Of a stretch of 64,000 nucleotides of DNA, positions 35,593 to 44,524 are shown one piece after another. The stretch covers positions 119,756-183,755 of the IMG/VR virus record IMGVR_UViG_3300028388_004019. One strand, given 5' to 3'. Under the pieces are notes generated by a model. That model was not told the origin of the DNA and did no database searches. It saw only the letters and a list, made by a program, of their open reading frames with translations. The stretch comes from a virus. Position numbers and translations under genes: made by a program. Each line of letters starts with the position of its first letter. Within the stretch, counting starts at the first letter, position 1.

Positions 35593-35987
35593 TGAGACTA
35601 CAAGAAACCCTTAGAAGTGTTCTTTTAGAAGTGGCATCGATGGATGACATTCAAAGAGCAATTAAACAAAAACAGGTTGCCACCATTTTCTACGATGGTG
35701 ACGAACCTGGTGGTCGTGGTCTCAGGACCGTAGAACCAGTATGTTTGGGTTTCTCAAAAGCAGGTAACAGAGTAGTCAGAGTATGGGACATGGAAGGTGC
35801 TTCCCACACCGCCAGAACAGGTGAACAACCTCTACCAGGATGGAGATTGATGAGGTTAGATAAGATTATGACATTCAAACCTACAGGTGAAAACTTTACA
35901 ACTCCACGACCAGGCTATAACTTTAATGGTGATAAGAGCATGACAAGAGTCATAATCAACGCACAATTTGATAACAACAATGAATAA
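35592..35987 (+). CDS. WYL-like small-domain protein with an N-terminal tag-like helix
   Basis: A 131-residue protein. The N terminus, MRLQETLRSVLLEV, is an amphipathic helix with L-L-E, similar to the prohead-protease-type ends discussed elsewhere. Residues 25-100 (VATIFYDGD; GLRTVEPVCLGFSKAGNRVV; PGWRLMRLDKI) follow the beta pattern of WYL-type ligand- or nucleic-acid-binding domains, without the helix-turn-helix of bacterial WYL regulators. It is translationally coupled to both neighbours. A packaged or virion-associated role is inferred only. Confidence 0.5.
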   Translation: MRLQETLRSVLLEVASMDDIQRAIKQKQVATIFYDGDEPGGRGLRTVEPVCLGFSKAGNRVVRVWDMEGASHTARTGEQPLPGWRLMRLDKIMTFKPTGENFTTPRPGYNFNGDKSMTRVIINAQFDNNNE

Positions 35988-36579
35988 CGATTTAATGCAA
36001 AAATTAGCGATGTCCAAGAAAATTATGGACGCGTCAGATAGAATCAAGCCGGGACAGGCACAAGGTGGTCTTCCCATGACAGAGAATATTAATGCCACAT
36101 ATAATATCCCTCAGGATATGATGCAACAACCAGTTCCTCAACAACCACCACAACAAATGGTACAGGCACAACAGACGTCTCAACCACAACCAGTAACTGA
36201 AAGTAAAATTCAAAATTCTAAGTTACCTGATGAAATAAAACAATTGATGATGGAACACCCTATTCAACAACCAGCTTTCGGTGGTGGTAGTGGTACAGTT
36301 CTTTCAGATGATGTTATCGAAGGAGCACAGAGACTGATGGGGAACACTCCTAAACAACCTGTAACGGAAAATGTTTCTATACCGACAACAAACAACTCAG
36401 ATTTGAAACAAATGATTCGTGACGTTGTTAGAGATACTGTTAGGGATGTAGTCAGAGAAGAATTACAAAGTGCTGGAATGATTATGGAAGGTAATACAAA
36501 AACCAACGAATCATTACAACTTAGAGTGGGTAAACACGTATTCGAAGGTAAGGTTACAAAAATTAAGAAAGTAAAATAA
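35980..36579 (+). CDS. Gln/Pro-rich protein of the virion-gene cluster
   Basis: A 199-residue protein from an ATG at 35980 that overlaps the previous stop by eight bases; an upstream TTG is less likely. Residues 50-75 are a Gln/Pro-rich disordered segment (QQPVPQQPPQQMVQAQ). A charged helix, DLKQMIRDVVRDTVRDVVRE, follows near residue 150, and the protein ends in a small basic strand region (GKHVFEGKVTKIKKVK). This could be an assembly or core protein that multimerises through the helix. Not assigned to a family. Confidence 0.5.
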   Translation: MNNDLMQKLAMSKKIMDASDRIKPGQAQGGLPMTENINATYNIPQDMMQQPVPQQPPQQMVQAQQTSQPQPVTESKIQNSKLPDEIKQLMMEHPIQQPAFGGGSGTVLSDDVIEGAQRLMGNTPKQPVTENVSIPTTNNSDLKQMIRDVVRDTVRDVVREELQSAGMIMEGNTKTNESLQLRVGKHVFEGKVTKIKKVK

Positions 36580-36634
36580 CCACCCCCTTTTCTTATTACT
36601 GATTTTATCTTATACTTTTAACAAAATTGAAAGT

Positions 36635-37852
36635 ATGTCAAAGATAAAAGTATTAGTATTACCCTCAGACCGTACAGGGGTGGGTAAATTCCGTTCTGTC
36701 GAACCTCACATTTTCTTACAACAATCCTACCCCGAAGATTTTCACGTAGACATTGATTATGAACCAAAAATGGAAGATATCAATTATTGGAAACAATATG
36801 ATATGGTCCATTTTCATAGGTCAATAGGTAAGAGTCCTGAAAACTCCATTCAAATTATTAAAATGTTGAATGATTTGGGTATCGTTACTGTTATGGATTT
36901 GGACGACTACTGGTTACCCACAAAAGAACATCCCGCACACAACTTAGTCGTAAAGAACGATTTACACAAAAAAATTATAGCAAATCTTAAGTTGGCTCAG
37001 TATGTGACAACCACGACTACTATATTTGCAGATGAGATTAAAAAATATAATAAAAATATTTTTATCTTACCCAACGCCATCAATCCCAACGAACCTCAAT
37101 TCCAAGCGGAGACTAAACCTTCTGATAAGTTGAGATTTGGATGGTTGGGTGGTTCTTCTCACTTGCACGATTTAAAACTATTAGATGGTACATTCAATAG
37201 ATTATCATCAATCAAAGACCAATACAGACTTTATCTCTGTGGGTTTGATATCAGAGGGACCATCACTGAAATCAATAGACAAACAGGTCAACAAAACACA
37301 AGACCTATCAAACCACATGAGACAGTGTGGTACAACTATGAAAAGATTTTTACCAATGATTATAAATTGGTAAATCCTGAACATAAAGAATTTTTACATA
37401 AATTCATACCCAATGAAAATTATACTATAGAGGACGACCCATTCTATACACGTGTTTGGACAGAACCTGTTACCGCATATGCTAAAAATTATGCAAACTT
37501 CGACGTATCTTTAGCACCACTTAAAAATCATATCTTTAATAGAGTGAAATCACAATTAAAAGTTATTGAGGCTGGTTTTTACAAAAAGGCATTGATTGCC
37601 TCAGATATTGGTCCTTACACTATAGACTTGAAACATTCATTAAAAAATGGTAACTTTGTGGATGGAAATGCTTTGTTGGTTAAAGAAAATAGAAATCACT
37701 CTGATTGGTCGAAGTTTATGAAAAAACTTATTGATAACCCGTCATGGGCTGAAGATTTGGGTGAGAGACTATATGAAACAGTATCCAAAACCTATGACTT
37801 AAATATTGTAACTGAAACACGAGCACAAATTTATAAGGAGATTACAAAATGA
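36635..37852 (+). CDS. Glycosyltransferase, GT4-like (GT-B fold)
   Basis: A 405-residue protein, first gene of the glycan island. The N-terminal half has VLVLPSDRTGVGKFRSVEPH and MVHFHRSIGK; the C-terminal half begins RFGWLGGSSHLHDL and contains SQLKVIEAGFYKKALIASDI, the usual GT4 nucleotide-sugar-binding helix region with its conserved Glu. It transfers a sugar from an activated donor; the acceptor is unknown. No late-type element precedes it. Its stop overlaps the start of the sulfotransferase gene (ATGA). Confidence 0.75.
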   Translation: MSKIKVLVLPSDRTGVGKFRSVEPHIFLQQSYPEDFHVDIDYEPKMEDINYWKQYDMVHFHRSIGKSPENSIQIIKMLNDLGIVTVMDLDDYWLPTKEHPAHNLVVKNDLHKKIIANLKLAQYVTTTTTIFADEIKKYNKNIFILPNAINPNEPQFQAETKPSDKLRFGWLGGSSHLHDLKLLDGTFNRLSSIKDQYRLYLCGFDIRGTITEINRQTGQQNTRPIKPHETVWYNYEKIFTNDYKLVNPEHKEFLHKFIPNENYTIEDDPFYTRVWTEPVTAYAKNYANFDVSLAPLKNHIFNRVKSQLKVIEAGFYKKALIASDIGPYTIDLKHSLKNGNFVDGNALLVKENRNHSDWSKFMKKLIDNPSWAEDLGERLYETVSKTYDLNIVTETRAQIYKEITK

Positions 37853-38469
37853 TAGATAAACGATTTACATATGATAGGTATTTACAATGGGATGGAAAAA
37901 CATTTCAAATTTCGGCATATGAAAATGAAAATTATATTTACGTACCGATACCAAAATGTGGTTCAACAACTATGAATAAAAGATTAAATTTAAAATCACC
38001 ATTTTATCCAAGAATCGATATTATGGATTTAAAGAATAAAAATAAATTTAAATTTACATTTGTCAGAAATCCATATGCTAGGTTATTAAGTTGTTGGAAC
38101 GGAAAAATTAAAAATAGATTAGGTAGTCAAATAACTAAAATGGAAGGTTTCAATTATGATATGTCTTTTAATGAGTTTGTCAGAAAAGTATATTTAACAC
38201 CAGATTATTTATGTGACCAACATTTTGCACCAATAACAACTATTGTTGAGGATTTATCATTTGATTTTATTGGTAAATTAGAAAATTTTGAAGAAGATTA
38301 TGTTAAATTACAAAAAAAAATAAATTTACCAAATGCTACACAAAAATTGGCAATGACCAATGTAGGTAAAAAATATGAAAGTTACTTTACAACGGAACTA
38401 TACGAATTAGTGAACGAAAAATATGATAAAGATTTTAAGAAATTCAATTATAAAAAAATATTAAAATGA
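37849..38469 (+). CDS. Carbohydrate sulfotransferase (Sulfotransfer_2 type)
   Basis: A 206-residue protein. The 5'-phosphosulfate loop is VPIPKCGSTTMNKRL (about 32-46) and the 3'-phosphate site is FVRNPYARLLSCW (about 72-84). The later DFIGKLENFEEDYVKL and YELVNEKYDKDF are typical of the carbohydrate sulfotransferase family 2. It should move sulfate from PAPS to a sugar hydroxyl. Base composition is visibly more AT-rich (AAA, AAT, TTA codons) than in the flanking glycosyltransferase and exonuclease genes, suggesting later acquisition. Overlaps of four bases join it to both neighbours. Confidence 0.82.
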   Translation: MIDKRFTYDRYLQWDGKTFQISAYENENYIYVPIPKCGSTTMNKRLNLKSPFYPRIDIMDLKNKNKFKFTFVRNPYARLLSCWNGKIKNRLGSQITKMEGFNYDMSFNEFVRKVYLTPDYLCDQHFAPITTIVEDLSFDFIGKLENFEEDYVKLQKKINLPNATQKLAMTNVGKKYESYFTTELYELVNEKYDKDFKKFNYKKILK

Positions 38470-39167
38470 TAAACGCACCGAAGACAAAACTATTATTTTT
38501 TGACTTAGAAACTGTTGGTATTGAACAGGACTTCAAGACATTGAAAAAGAACAAACCCGAACTTGCAAAATTGTTTGAGTCCTACCAAGGTTGGTTATTA
38601 AAACGATACCCTGAAGAGGAAGGTAATTCCATCGAAGAAATGTTTTATAACAAGGCGGCCCTTATTCCTGAGTTCGCAAAAATTATAGTGGCGTCTTTTG
38701 CCTTTTATGCTCCCGATGGGAAAATACACAAACAAACATTCTCTTCAGATGAAGAGATAGAAGTATTAACGGAAATTAAAAACCTACTCACCAAAGTGGG
38801 TAAATTGGATTTCTTCCTTTGTGGACACAATATTAAAAACTTTGACATCCCAATGATTGGTAAACGAATGATTATCAATGGGATGAAACCACCATCACTT
38901 ATCCCACAATACGACACAAAACCGTGGGACATCAAAGCAGTGGATACAATGGAGATTTGGAAGTTTGGAAACAACTTCTCAATGGCATCATTGGAACTTA
39001 TGTGTGTTTCCATGGGTGTTTCATCACCTAAAGAAGGAGAGGTAACAGGAAACATCGTACATCAAACATATTGGGAGACCGAAGCGTTGGACCCAATCGC
39101 TACATATTGTGAAGAAGATGTTGATGTATTGGCAAAATTAATGGATAAAATTTATAACTTAGTATAA
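38466..39167 (+). CDS. 3'-5' exonuclease (DnaQ-like, related to PolB exonuclease)
   Basis: A 233-residue single-domain exonuclease. Exo I is LLFFDLETVGIE (about 9-20), Exo II FFLCGHNIKNFDIPMIGKRM, and Exo III near the end is YCEEDVDVLAKLM, giving the D-E-D-D set. The helical insertion (KNKPELAKLFESYQGWLL) is unusual. It may process DNA ends or degrade host DNA. It lies inside the glycan operon but has phage-like codon use, and its start overlaps the sulfotransferase stop. Confidence 0.8.
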   Translation: MINAPKTKLLFFDLETVGIEQDFKTLKKNKPELAKLFESYQGWLLKRYPEEEGNSIEEMFYNKAALIPEFAKIIVASFAFYAPDGKIHKQTFSSDEEIEVLTEIKNLLTKVGKLDFFLCGHNIKNFDIPMIGKRMIINGMKPPSLIPQYDTKPWDIKAVDTMEIWKFGNNFSMASLELMCVSMGVSSPKEGEVTGNIVHQTYWETEALDPIATYCEEDVDVLAKLMDKIYNLV

Positions 39168-39769
39168 TGGGAAAATTTAAGGATATGACAGAGGGTCTCA
39201 AGATGTTGAAAGACCTACAAAAGAATTTGGGTGGTATGAGTAATATGACTGACCCACAAGAAATGTTGAATTCATTAGGTTTGGACATGGACCAATTAAA
39301 TGAGCAGTTTATTCAACAAACCACACCTCAAACTACATTGAGATATTCATATAAATCAGTAAATAAAGAACCTGAATATGCGTACCCAACAGATTCAGGA
39401 TTTGATTTGAGGGCAAATGAGAAAGTCACATTGGAACCTTTAGATAGATTTTTGATTTCTACAGGATTATTTTTGGATATCCCTGAAGGTTATGAAATAC
39501 AAGTTAGACCTAAGAGCGGTTTAGCAATCAACAAAGGTATTTCTGTACTAAATACTCCCGGCACTGTTGATGAGGGTTATACAGGTGAGATTAAAGTTGT
39601 AGTAATAAATCTCAGTAATAAATCACACACTGTTGAAGTTGGTGATAAAATTGCTCAAGCGGTTTTGACACCAGTAATGGCGGGTAAGTTTGTTAATTTA
39701 CAAAGAGTACTAAATGTGGATGATAAAGACCGTGGAGATAACGGATTCGGCTCAACAGGTACACGATGA
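39167..39769 (+). CDS. dut: dUTPase with an N-terminal extension
   Basis: A 200-residue trimeric dUTPase, converting dUTP to dUMP and PPi. All five motifs are present: DSGFDLRA, RPKSGLAI, GTVDEGYTGEIKV, GDKIAQAVLTPV and RGDNGFGSTG. The enzyme domain starts near residue 58. The preceding 57 residues (KDMTEGLKMLKDLQKNLGGM; GLDMDQLNEQFI) are an extra helical region not found in standard dUTPases, perhaps for a partner. Start and stop overlap both neighbours, so the gene is expressed with the island. Confidence 0.93.
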   Translation: MGKFKDMTEGLKMLKDLQKNLGGMSNMTDPQEMLNSLGLDMDQLNEQFIQQTTPQTTLRYSYKSVNKEPEYAYPTDSGFDLRANEKVTLEPLDRFLISTGLFLDIPEGYEIQVRPKSGLAINKGISVLNTPGTVDEGYTGEIKVVVINLSNKSHTVEVGDKIAQAVLTPVMAGKFVNLQRVLNVDDKDRGDNGFGSTGTR

Positions 39770-42237
39770 TTACAATAGGATTTAGCACAAAAAAAGTTGA
39801 TGAAAAATTCGTAGAATACCTACGAAAAAGTTGTGGTATACCCAAAGTAGAAATTATACCTTTCGAAAATCCAGGTACTCATTCTCTGACAGAGGCTTAC
39901 AATATTATTTTAGAAAAATCATCAAATGATATTGTTGTATTGTGTCATGATGATATCTACTTCGAAAAAAATAATTGGGGAAACAAACTAATGAAACATT
40001 TTAAAAGAAATCCTGAATATGGAATCTTGGGGGTTGCTGGTTCTACCAAGTTACCAATGTCGGGTAAATGGTGGGAAGACCCTCGCAGAATGAGAGGTAT
40101 AGTAAACCACGAACACGAAGGTAAAAAGTGGGAGTCCAAATATTCACCAAGCCAAGCTAATAAGTTAGATGATGTTGTATTGGTTGACGGTCTTTTTATG
40201 GTTTTAAATAAAAAGAACATTAAAAAAACTTTTAATGAAGAGGTTAAAGGTTTTCACATGTATGATGTGGACTTCTGTTTTAGAAACTTTATTGAAGACG
40301 TTAAAATTGGAGTTCTATATGATATTCGTATTACACACCTTTCTATCGGACAGACAAATCAACAATGGGAGAAGAACCGTGAAGAATTTGCTGAGAGAAA
40401 TATCACATTATTACCTGTTAGAATAAAAAAACAGATGGATATTAATTCACCAATAAAAGTTTTAATATCATCATTATTTTTTAAAACATTTACAGGTTCT
40501 GAAATGTATGTTTATGAATTGGCAAAGGAACTGGTCAAATTAAATTGTGACGTAACGGTACTATCCGATATTGATGGTCCACTATCAAAAATTGCAAACA
40601 CAAATAAAATTAAAACGTTACCTCACCACCAACCACCAGGATATATTATGGGAGATGGGGTGATGGGTTTTAATACACCACAAGGATTTCATAAAACAGA
40701 AAAAGGAAAATTATATAGAAACGGTAATTATGATTTCGATATAATTCATGTACAACACAAACCAATAACTGAAAGATTATTACAACTTTACCCTGACCTT
40801 CCTAAAGTATCTACTATACACTCTGAGGTTATTTCATTAGAAGACCCGGTAATAGATGATACTATACTCAAATATATCACAATTAGACCTGAAATAAGTG
40901 AAAAAATTATAAACGAAAACGGGGTTGACATCAATAAAATTGAATTGGTTTATAATCCGTTGGATAATAATAGATTCAACACTAAGGGAACATCAAATAA
41001 AAATTATATACTTTTTGTCGGTACAATTGATTATTTACGAGAAAAAACAATCAAAGATATTTCAGAATATACAAAATCTCAAGGTAAAGAATTGTGGATT
41101 GTCGGTGAAAATAAATCTAATTACCTTTCAGAACTAACAAAAGAAAATCACGTTAAACATTTCCCTCCAACACAAAAAGTAGAAAAATATGTAAAGGAAT
41201 GTTCTGAAACCGCAGGTATTTTATTAGGAAGAACCACAATTGAAAGTTGGATGTGCGGCAAACCTTCTTGGATTTATCAAGTAGATGATAAAGGTAACAT
41301 ACTATCTAAAGAAAGAACTTTACCACCATCAGACATCAATAAGTTCTACTCTTCTGAAGTAGCAAAAAAAATTAAGTCTATTTACATCGATTCTTTAAAT
41401 GAATGGGAAAACCTTTTAGACGAAAAGGATGAACTTAACAATAAAAAAATGATTTTCAATGGTAGAAAAATTACACCTAACAATGTAAATAATTGGGGTG
41501 ATTTGGTCCCATATAAGATTATTGATTCTTTGTTTGAGCACGACATTTCAGAAGAAGATGTATTCAATGTTAGACAACCAAATAAAAAATACTCAGTATA
41601 CTCAACTGGTAGTGTGATGCATTTTACAAATAAGGACAGTATAGTATGGGGTACAGGATGTATTAAAGAAAACGCTGTCGGTGAAAAACCAAAAAAGGTT
41701 TATGCGGTTAGAGGTCCTTTAACCAGACAGGAACTCCTTAAGAAAGGAATTGATTGTCCTGAAATATATGGTGACCCAGCACTATTGTACCCAATGATTT
41801 ATAACCCAATTATTGAAAAGAAATACAAATGGGGAATTATACCTCACTATATTGAATTTGAAAGTGACAAAGATATAGAAGTAATTAAAAACTTAGAACG
41901 TCAAGGTTTTAAAATTATTGACATATCTTCAGGTGAAAAAGAATTTATTAATGATATGTTAGAGGTTGAAAATATCATATCCTCAAGTCTTCACGGAATG
42001 ATAGTGGCAGATGCATATGGTATACCAAATGCACGAGTAAACATTTCAAATAAACTGATTGGTGGAGATTTTAAGTTCAAAGACTATTGTCTTTCTGTAG
42101 ATAGAGAAATAGATTTAGGTTATCAACTGACCTCAACAACCACAAAAGAGGATATTGAAAATTTATATTTAAACACTAAAATAACTTTTGACCAAGAATT
42201 ACTTTTGAATAGTAATCCTTGGAAGTTAAAATTATAA
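39766..42237 (+). CDS. Three-domain GT2-like / GT4-like / pyruvyltransferase-like protein
   Basis: An 823-residue fusion. Residues 1-215 look like a GT2 (GT-A) domain: HSLTEAYNIIL, VVLCHDDIYFEKNNW (DD metal motif), VDGLFMVLNKK and FHMYDVDFCFR. Residues about 222-520 are GT4/GT-B: FTGSEMYVYELAKEL, ILFVGTIDYLREKT and LLGRTTIESWMCGKPSW. Residues about 560-823 match polysaccharide pyruvyl transferases: NNWGDLVPYKI, VWGTGCIKENAV, YGDPALLYP and SSSLHGMIVADAYGIP. It could add two sugars and cap one with pyruvate ketal. Only the motifs support these activities. The start overlaps the dUTPase stop. Confidence 0.75.
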   Translation: MITIGFSTKKVDEKFVEYLRKSCGIPKVEIIPFENPGTHSLTEAYNIILEKSSNDIVVLCHDDIYFEKNNWGNKLMKHFKRNPEYGILGVAGSTKLPMSGKWWEDPRRMRGIVNHEHEGKKWESKYSPSQANKLDDVVLVDGLFMVLNKKNIKKTFNEEVKGFHMYDVDFCFRNFIEDVKIGVLYDIRITHLSIGQTNQQWEKNREEFAERNITLLPVRIKKQMDINSPIKVLISSLFFKTFTGSEMYVYELAKELVKLNCDVTVLSDIDGPLSKIANTNKIKTLPHHQPPGYIMGDGVMGFNTPQGFHKTEKGKLYRNGNYDFDIIHVQHKPITERLLQLYPDLPKVSTIHSEVISLEDPVIDDTILKYITIRPEISEKIINENGVDINKIELVYNPLDNNRFNTKGTSNKNYILFVGTIDYLREKTIKDISEYTKSQGKELWIVGENKSNYLSELTKENHVKHFPPTQKVEKYVKECSETAGILLGRTTIESWMCGKPSWIYQVDDKGNILSKERTLPPSDINKFYSSEVAKKIKSIYIDSLNEWENLLDEKDELNNKKMIFNGRKITPNNVNNWGDLVPYKIIDSLFEHDISEEDVFNVRQPNKKYSVYSTGSVMHFTNKDSIVWGTGCIKENAVGEKPKKVYAVRGPLTRQELLKKGIDCPEIYGDPALLYPMIYNPIIEKKYKWGIIPHYIEFESDKDIEVIKNLERQGFKIIDISSGEKEFINDMLEVENIISSSLHGMIVADAYGIPNARVNISNKLIGGDFKFKDYCLSVDREIDLGYQLTSTTTKEDIENLYLNTKITFDQELLLNSNPWKLKL

Positions 42238-42243
42238 AGTAAA

Positions 42244-42891
42244 ATGGCAAACGGAATTTACAAAGTAACAGAAGAATTTGAAGAAAAATTAAGTCATTAT
42301 ACAGGGGCTAAGTATGTGGTAACCGTTGATAATATGAGTAATGCGTTGTTTTTATCACTTTATTATGAACATCATATTAAAAATAATACCAGTGAATATA
42401 TTACTATACCTAACAGAACTTATCCGTCAGTACCTTGTGAAATAATACACGCAGGTTTAAAAGTAAATTTTCGTAAGGTAAAGGGTAAAACATTAAAAGG
42501 TGCTTATCAACTCGAGGGGTCTAATGTTTGGGACTCAGCATTAACTTTTACCTCCGATATGTACATTCCCAAAACACACATGTGTATATCATTTACGGGC
42601 CCATATAAACATTTTAAACTTTCTAAAGGTGGTGCAATTTTGACAGATGATAAAGAGGCATATAGATGGTTTAAAAGAGCTAGATATAGTGGAAGAAGGG
42701 AGTGTTCATATTTTGAAGATAATTTTGATATGTTAGGTTGGAACTTTTATATGATGCCTGAATTGTCTGCACGAGGATTATTACTTATGAATCAATTTTA
42801 CAATAGAGACGGAAGTAAAATAAACAATGAAGATTTAGAATTACCTTACCCTGATTTAAGTAAATTTAAAATATACAAATCAAATAAATAA
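42244..42891 (+). CDS. Sugar aminotransferase-like protein (DegT family), short
   Basis: A 215-residue protein resembling the large PLP domain of DegT/DnrJ/EryC1 sugar aminotransferases: VVTVDNMSNALFLSLYY, TIPNRTYPSVPCEIIHAG, SNVWDSALTF (Asp for the PLP ring) and SFTGPYKHFKLSKGGAILTD, in which the Lys before His aligns with the Schiff-base lysine. Family members usually have 360-400 residues, so the C-terminal domain is missing. It may be a reduced enzyme or need a partner. AT content rises here compared with the preceding gene. It follows the fusion gene by six bases. Confidence 0.6.
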   Translation: MANGIYKVTEEFEEKLSHYTGAKYVVTVDNMSNALFLSLYYEHHIKNNTSEYITIPNRTYPSVPCEIIHAGLKVNFRKVKGKTLKGAYQLEGSNVWDSALTFTSDMYIPKTHMCISFTGPYKHFKLSKGGAILTDDKEAYRWFKRARYSGRRECSYFEDNFDMLGWNFYMMPELSARGLLLMNQFYNRDGSKINNEDLELPYPDLSKFKIYKSNK

Positions 42892-42892
42892 T

Positions 42893-43726
42893 ATGATTTA
42901 TAAACACCCAATTTTTATAATATCAAACCCGAGGTCAGGGAGTTCTATTTTCAGAATTATACTTAACCACTCTAATAATACTATTTTCCCACCCGAATGT
43001 GGTTTTATACAATGGTTACATCAGTTCTACAAAGATTGGGATAACTCCCGTATCTCAGAGTTTACAACAGATGTTATAAATTCAAAAAAAATGGAAGGAT
43101 GGTTTTTAAATGAAGAAGAAATAAAAAACTATCTAATTAACCTCAACCCACAATCATATGCCGAGGCTTGTTTTTATGTGTATGAGTTTTACGGAAAAAA
43201 ATTAGGTAAAGATGTTAAAATATGGGGTGATAAAAATAACTACTACATTCAACACCTGGATGATATTTTTGAAATTTATCCTGAAGCTAAATTTATTTGG
43301 TTAAGAAGAGATAGTAGAGATGTTTGTGCATCATATCTTAATTTATCTAAAATATCTGATGAAATCAAATATAAACCTTCAGTACCAAAAGATGTGAATG
43401 ATATTATGAATAGTCTTTATGAAAATAAAGAAATTATTTCTAATTTTTTCTCAAATTTAAATGATAAAAATAAATTAATAATTAATTTTGAAGATTTTAT
43501 TATTCAAGACGAACAAACACTACAAAACTTACAGGATTTTACAGGGATAAATATAAATGAATGTATTATCAACTTTAATAATAAATTATATTATGATGAA
43601 CCAAATATAACTTTACCATGGAAAGAAAAAACCAAAGAAGATTTAGATTCAAATTATATTATGACATATAAAAGACACAAAAAATCTCAAGAAATTTTCA
43701 ACACATATAAAAATTATAATTGGTAA
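42893..43726 (+). CDS. Sulfotransferase (PRSGSS type), unlike the one at 37849
   Basis: A 277-residue protein with the 5'-phosphosulfate loop near the N terminus, FIISNPRSGSSIFRIIL (about 8-24), and the 3'-phosphate motif FIWLRRDSRDVCASYLN (about 134-150). It belongs to the Sulfotransfer_1/3 branch rather than type 2, so it is not a duplicate of the other sulfotransferase. It transfers sulfate from PAPS, the acceptor probably being sugar. The sequence is very AT-rich (long runs of AAA, AAT, ATT codons), as is the next gene, suggesting a shared recent origin. Confidence 0.78.
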   Translation: MIYKHPIFIISNPRSGSSIFRIILNHSNNTIFPPECGFIQWLHQFYKDWDNSRISEFTTDVINSKKMEGWFLNEEEIKNYLINLNPQSYAEACFYVYEFYGKKLGKDVKIWGDKNNYYIQHLDDIFEIYPEAKFIWLRRDSRDVCASYLNLSKISDEIKYKPSVPKDVNDIMNSLYENKEIISNFFSNLNDKNKLIINFEDFIIQDEQTLQNLQDFTGININECIINFNNKLYYDEPNITLPWKEKTKEDLDSNYIMTYKRHKKSQEIFNTYKNYNW

Positions 43727-43730
43727 AATT

Positions 43731-44492
43731 ATGTATCTTGAAATAAACCAAAGTATAGACCAAACAATTGATTTAATAAAAAATAGTATATATAGTGGGA
43801 CACCACTTTCTATTTCACGATTTGGTGACGGCGAAATTTATTTACTAAATCGTAACTCACCCGATTCACATAAAATTAGAAAATGTAAAGATTGGGATTA
43901 TAAATATCCTGAAGAAGTAAATGAGATGTATGATGACGCCAATAATATCCTCATCAAAAGCCTTAAAAATAGTGATATCATTTCTATAATGGATAAAAAT
44001 AATATAATATCAAAAAGAATAGGATTTAGTAATGAAAGGTGGTCAATTTCAAAAGAACTATTATTAAAAAATGGTATTAATCCTGAACAATTAAAAGTAA
44101 CTGACCACATGCTTGCCAGAGATGTAAAATTTGGAAAACCCGAAAATTTTAAAAATATTATTCAGGGTAAAAGTTTAAATATAATAAGTCCAAACACTGA
44201 AGAATTAAAAACAAAAAATTTAGAAACCTTATTGGACTGTGAAGTAACATATACAAATCACCCATTTAGTATAAACTTTAAAAATAGACATGAATTTGTT
44301 GATAATTTGAAAAATATAAAGTCAGATGTAGTACTCGTGGGGACCGGTAACATAAAAGACTATGTTAGTATATTATCAAAACAATATGGTAAAGTAGCCA
44401 TAGATGTTGGGGCAATGTTAGATGCTTGGGCAGGTATAAAAAGTAGACCGTGGTTTAAAAAAGGAGGTCATCAAAATCATTTACTACTGTGA
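43731..44492 (+). CDS. GT-D-fold glycosyltransferase (DUF1792-like)
   Basis: A 253-residue protein. Residues about 25-37, PLSISRFGDGEIY, match the RFGDGE metal/sugar-nucleotide motif of the GT-D fold (DUF1792). The C-terminal KVAIDVGAMLDAWAG is compatible with the same family. Known members extend O-glycans on serine-rich adhesins in streptococci, which is relevant to the Pro/Thr stalks here. Highly AT-rich, like the gene before it. The assignment rests mainly on the motif. Confidence 0.62.
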   Translation: MYLEINQSIDQTIDLIKNSIYSGTPLSISRFGDGEIYLLNRNSPDSHKIRKCKDWDYKYPEEVNEMYDDANNILIKSLKNSDIISIMDKNNIISKRIGFSNERWSISKELLLKNGINPEQLKVTDHMLARDVKFGKPENFKNIIQGKSLNIISPNTEELKTKNLETLLDCEVTYTNHPFSINFKNRHEFVDNLKNIKSDVVLVGTGNIKDYVSILSKQYGKVAIDVGAMLDAWAGIKSRPWFKKGGHQNHLLL

Positions 44493-44524
44493 TTTAAATA
44501 CCATACTTAAAACAAATCTAAATA

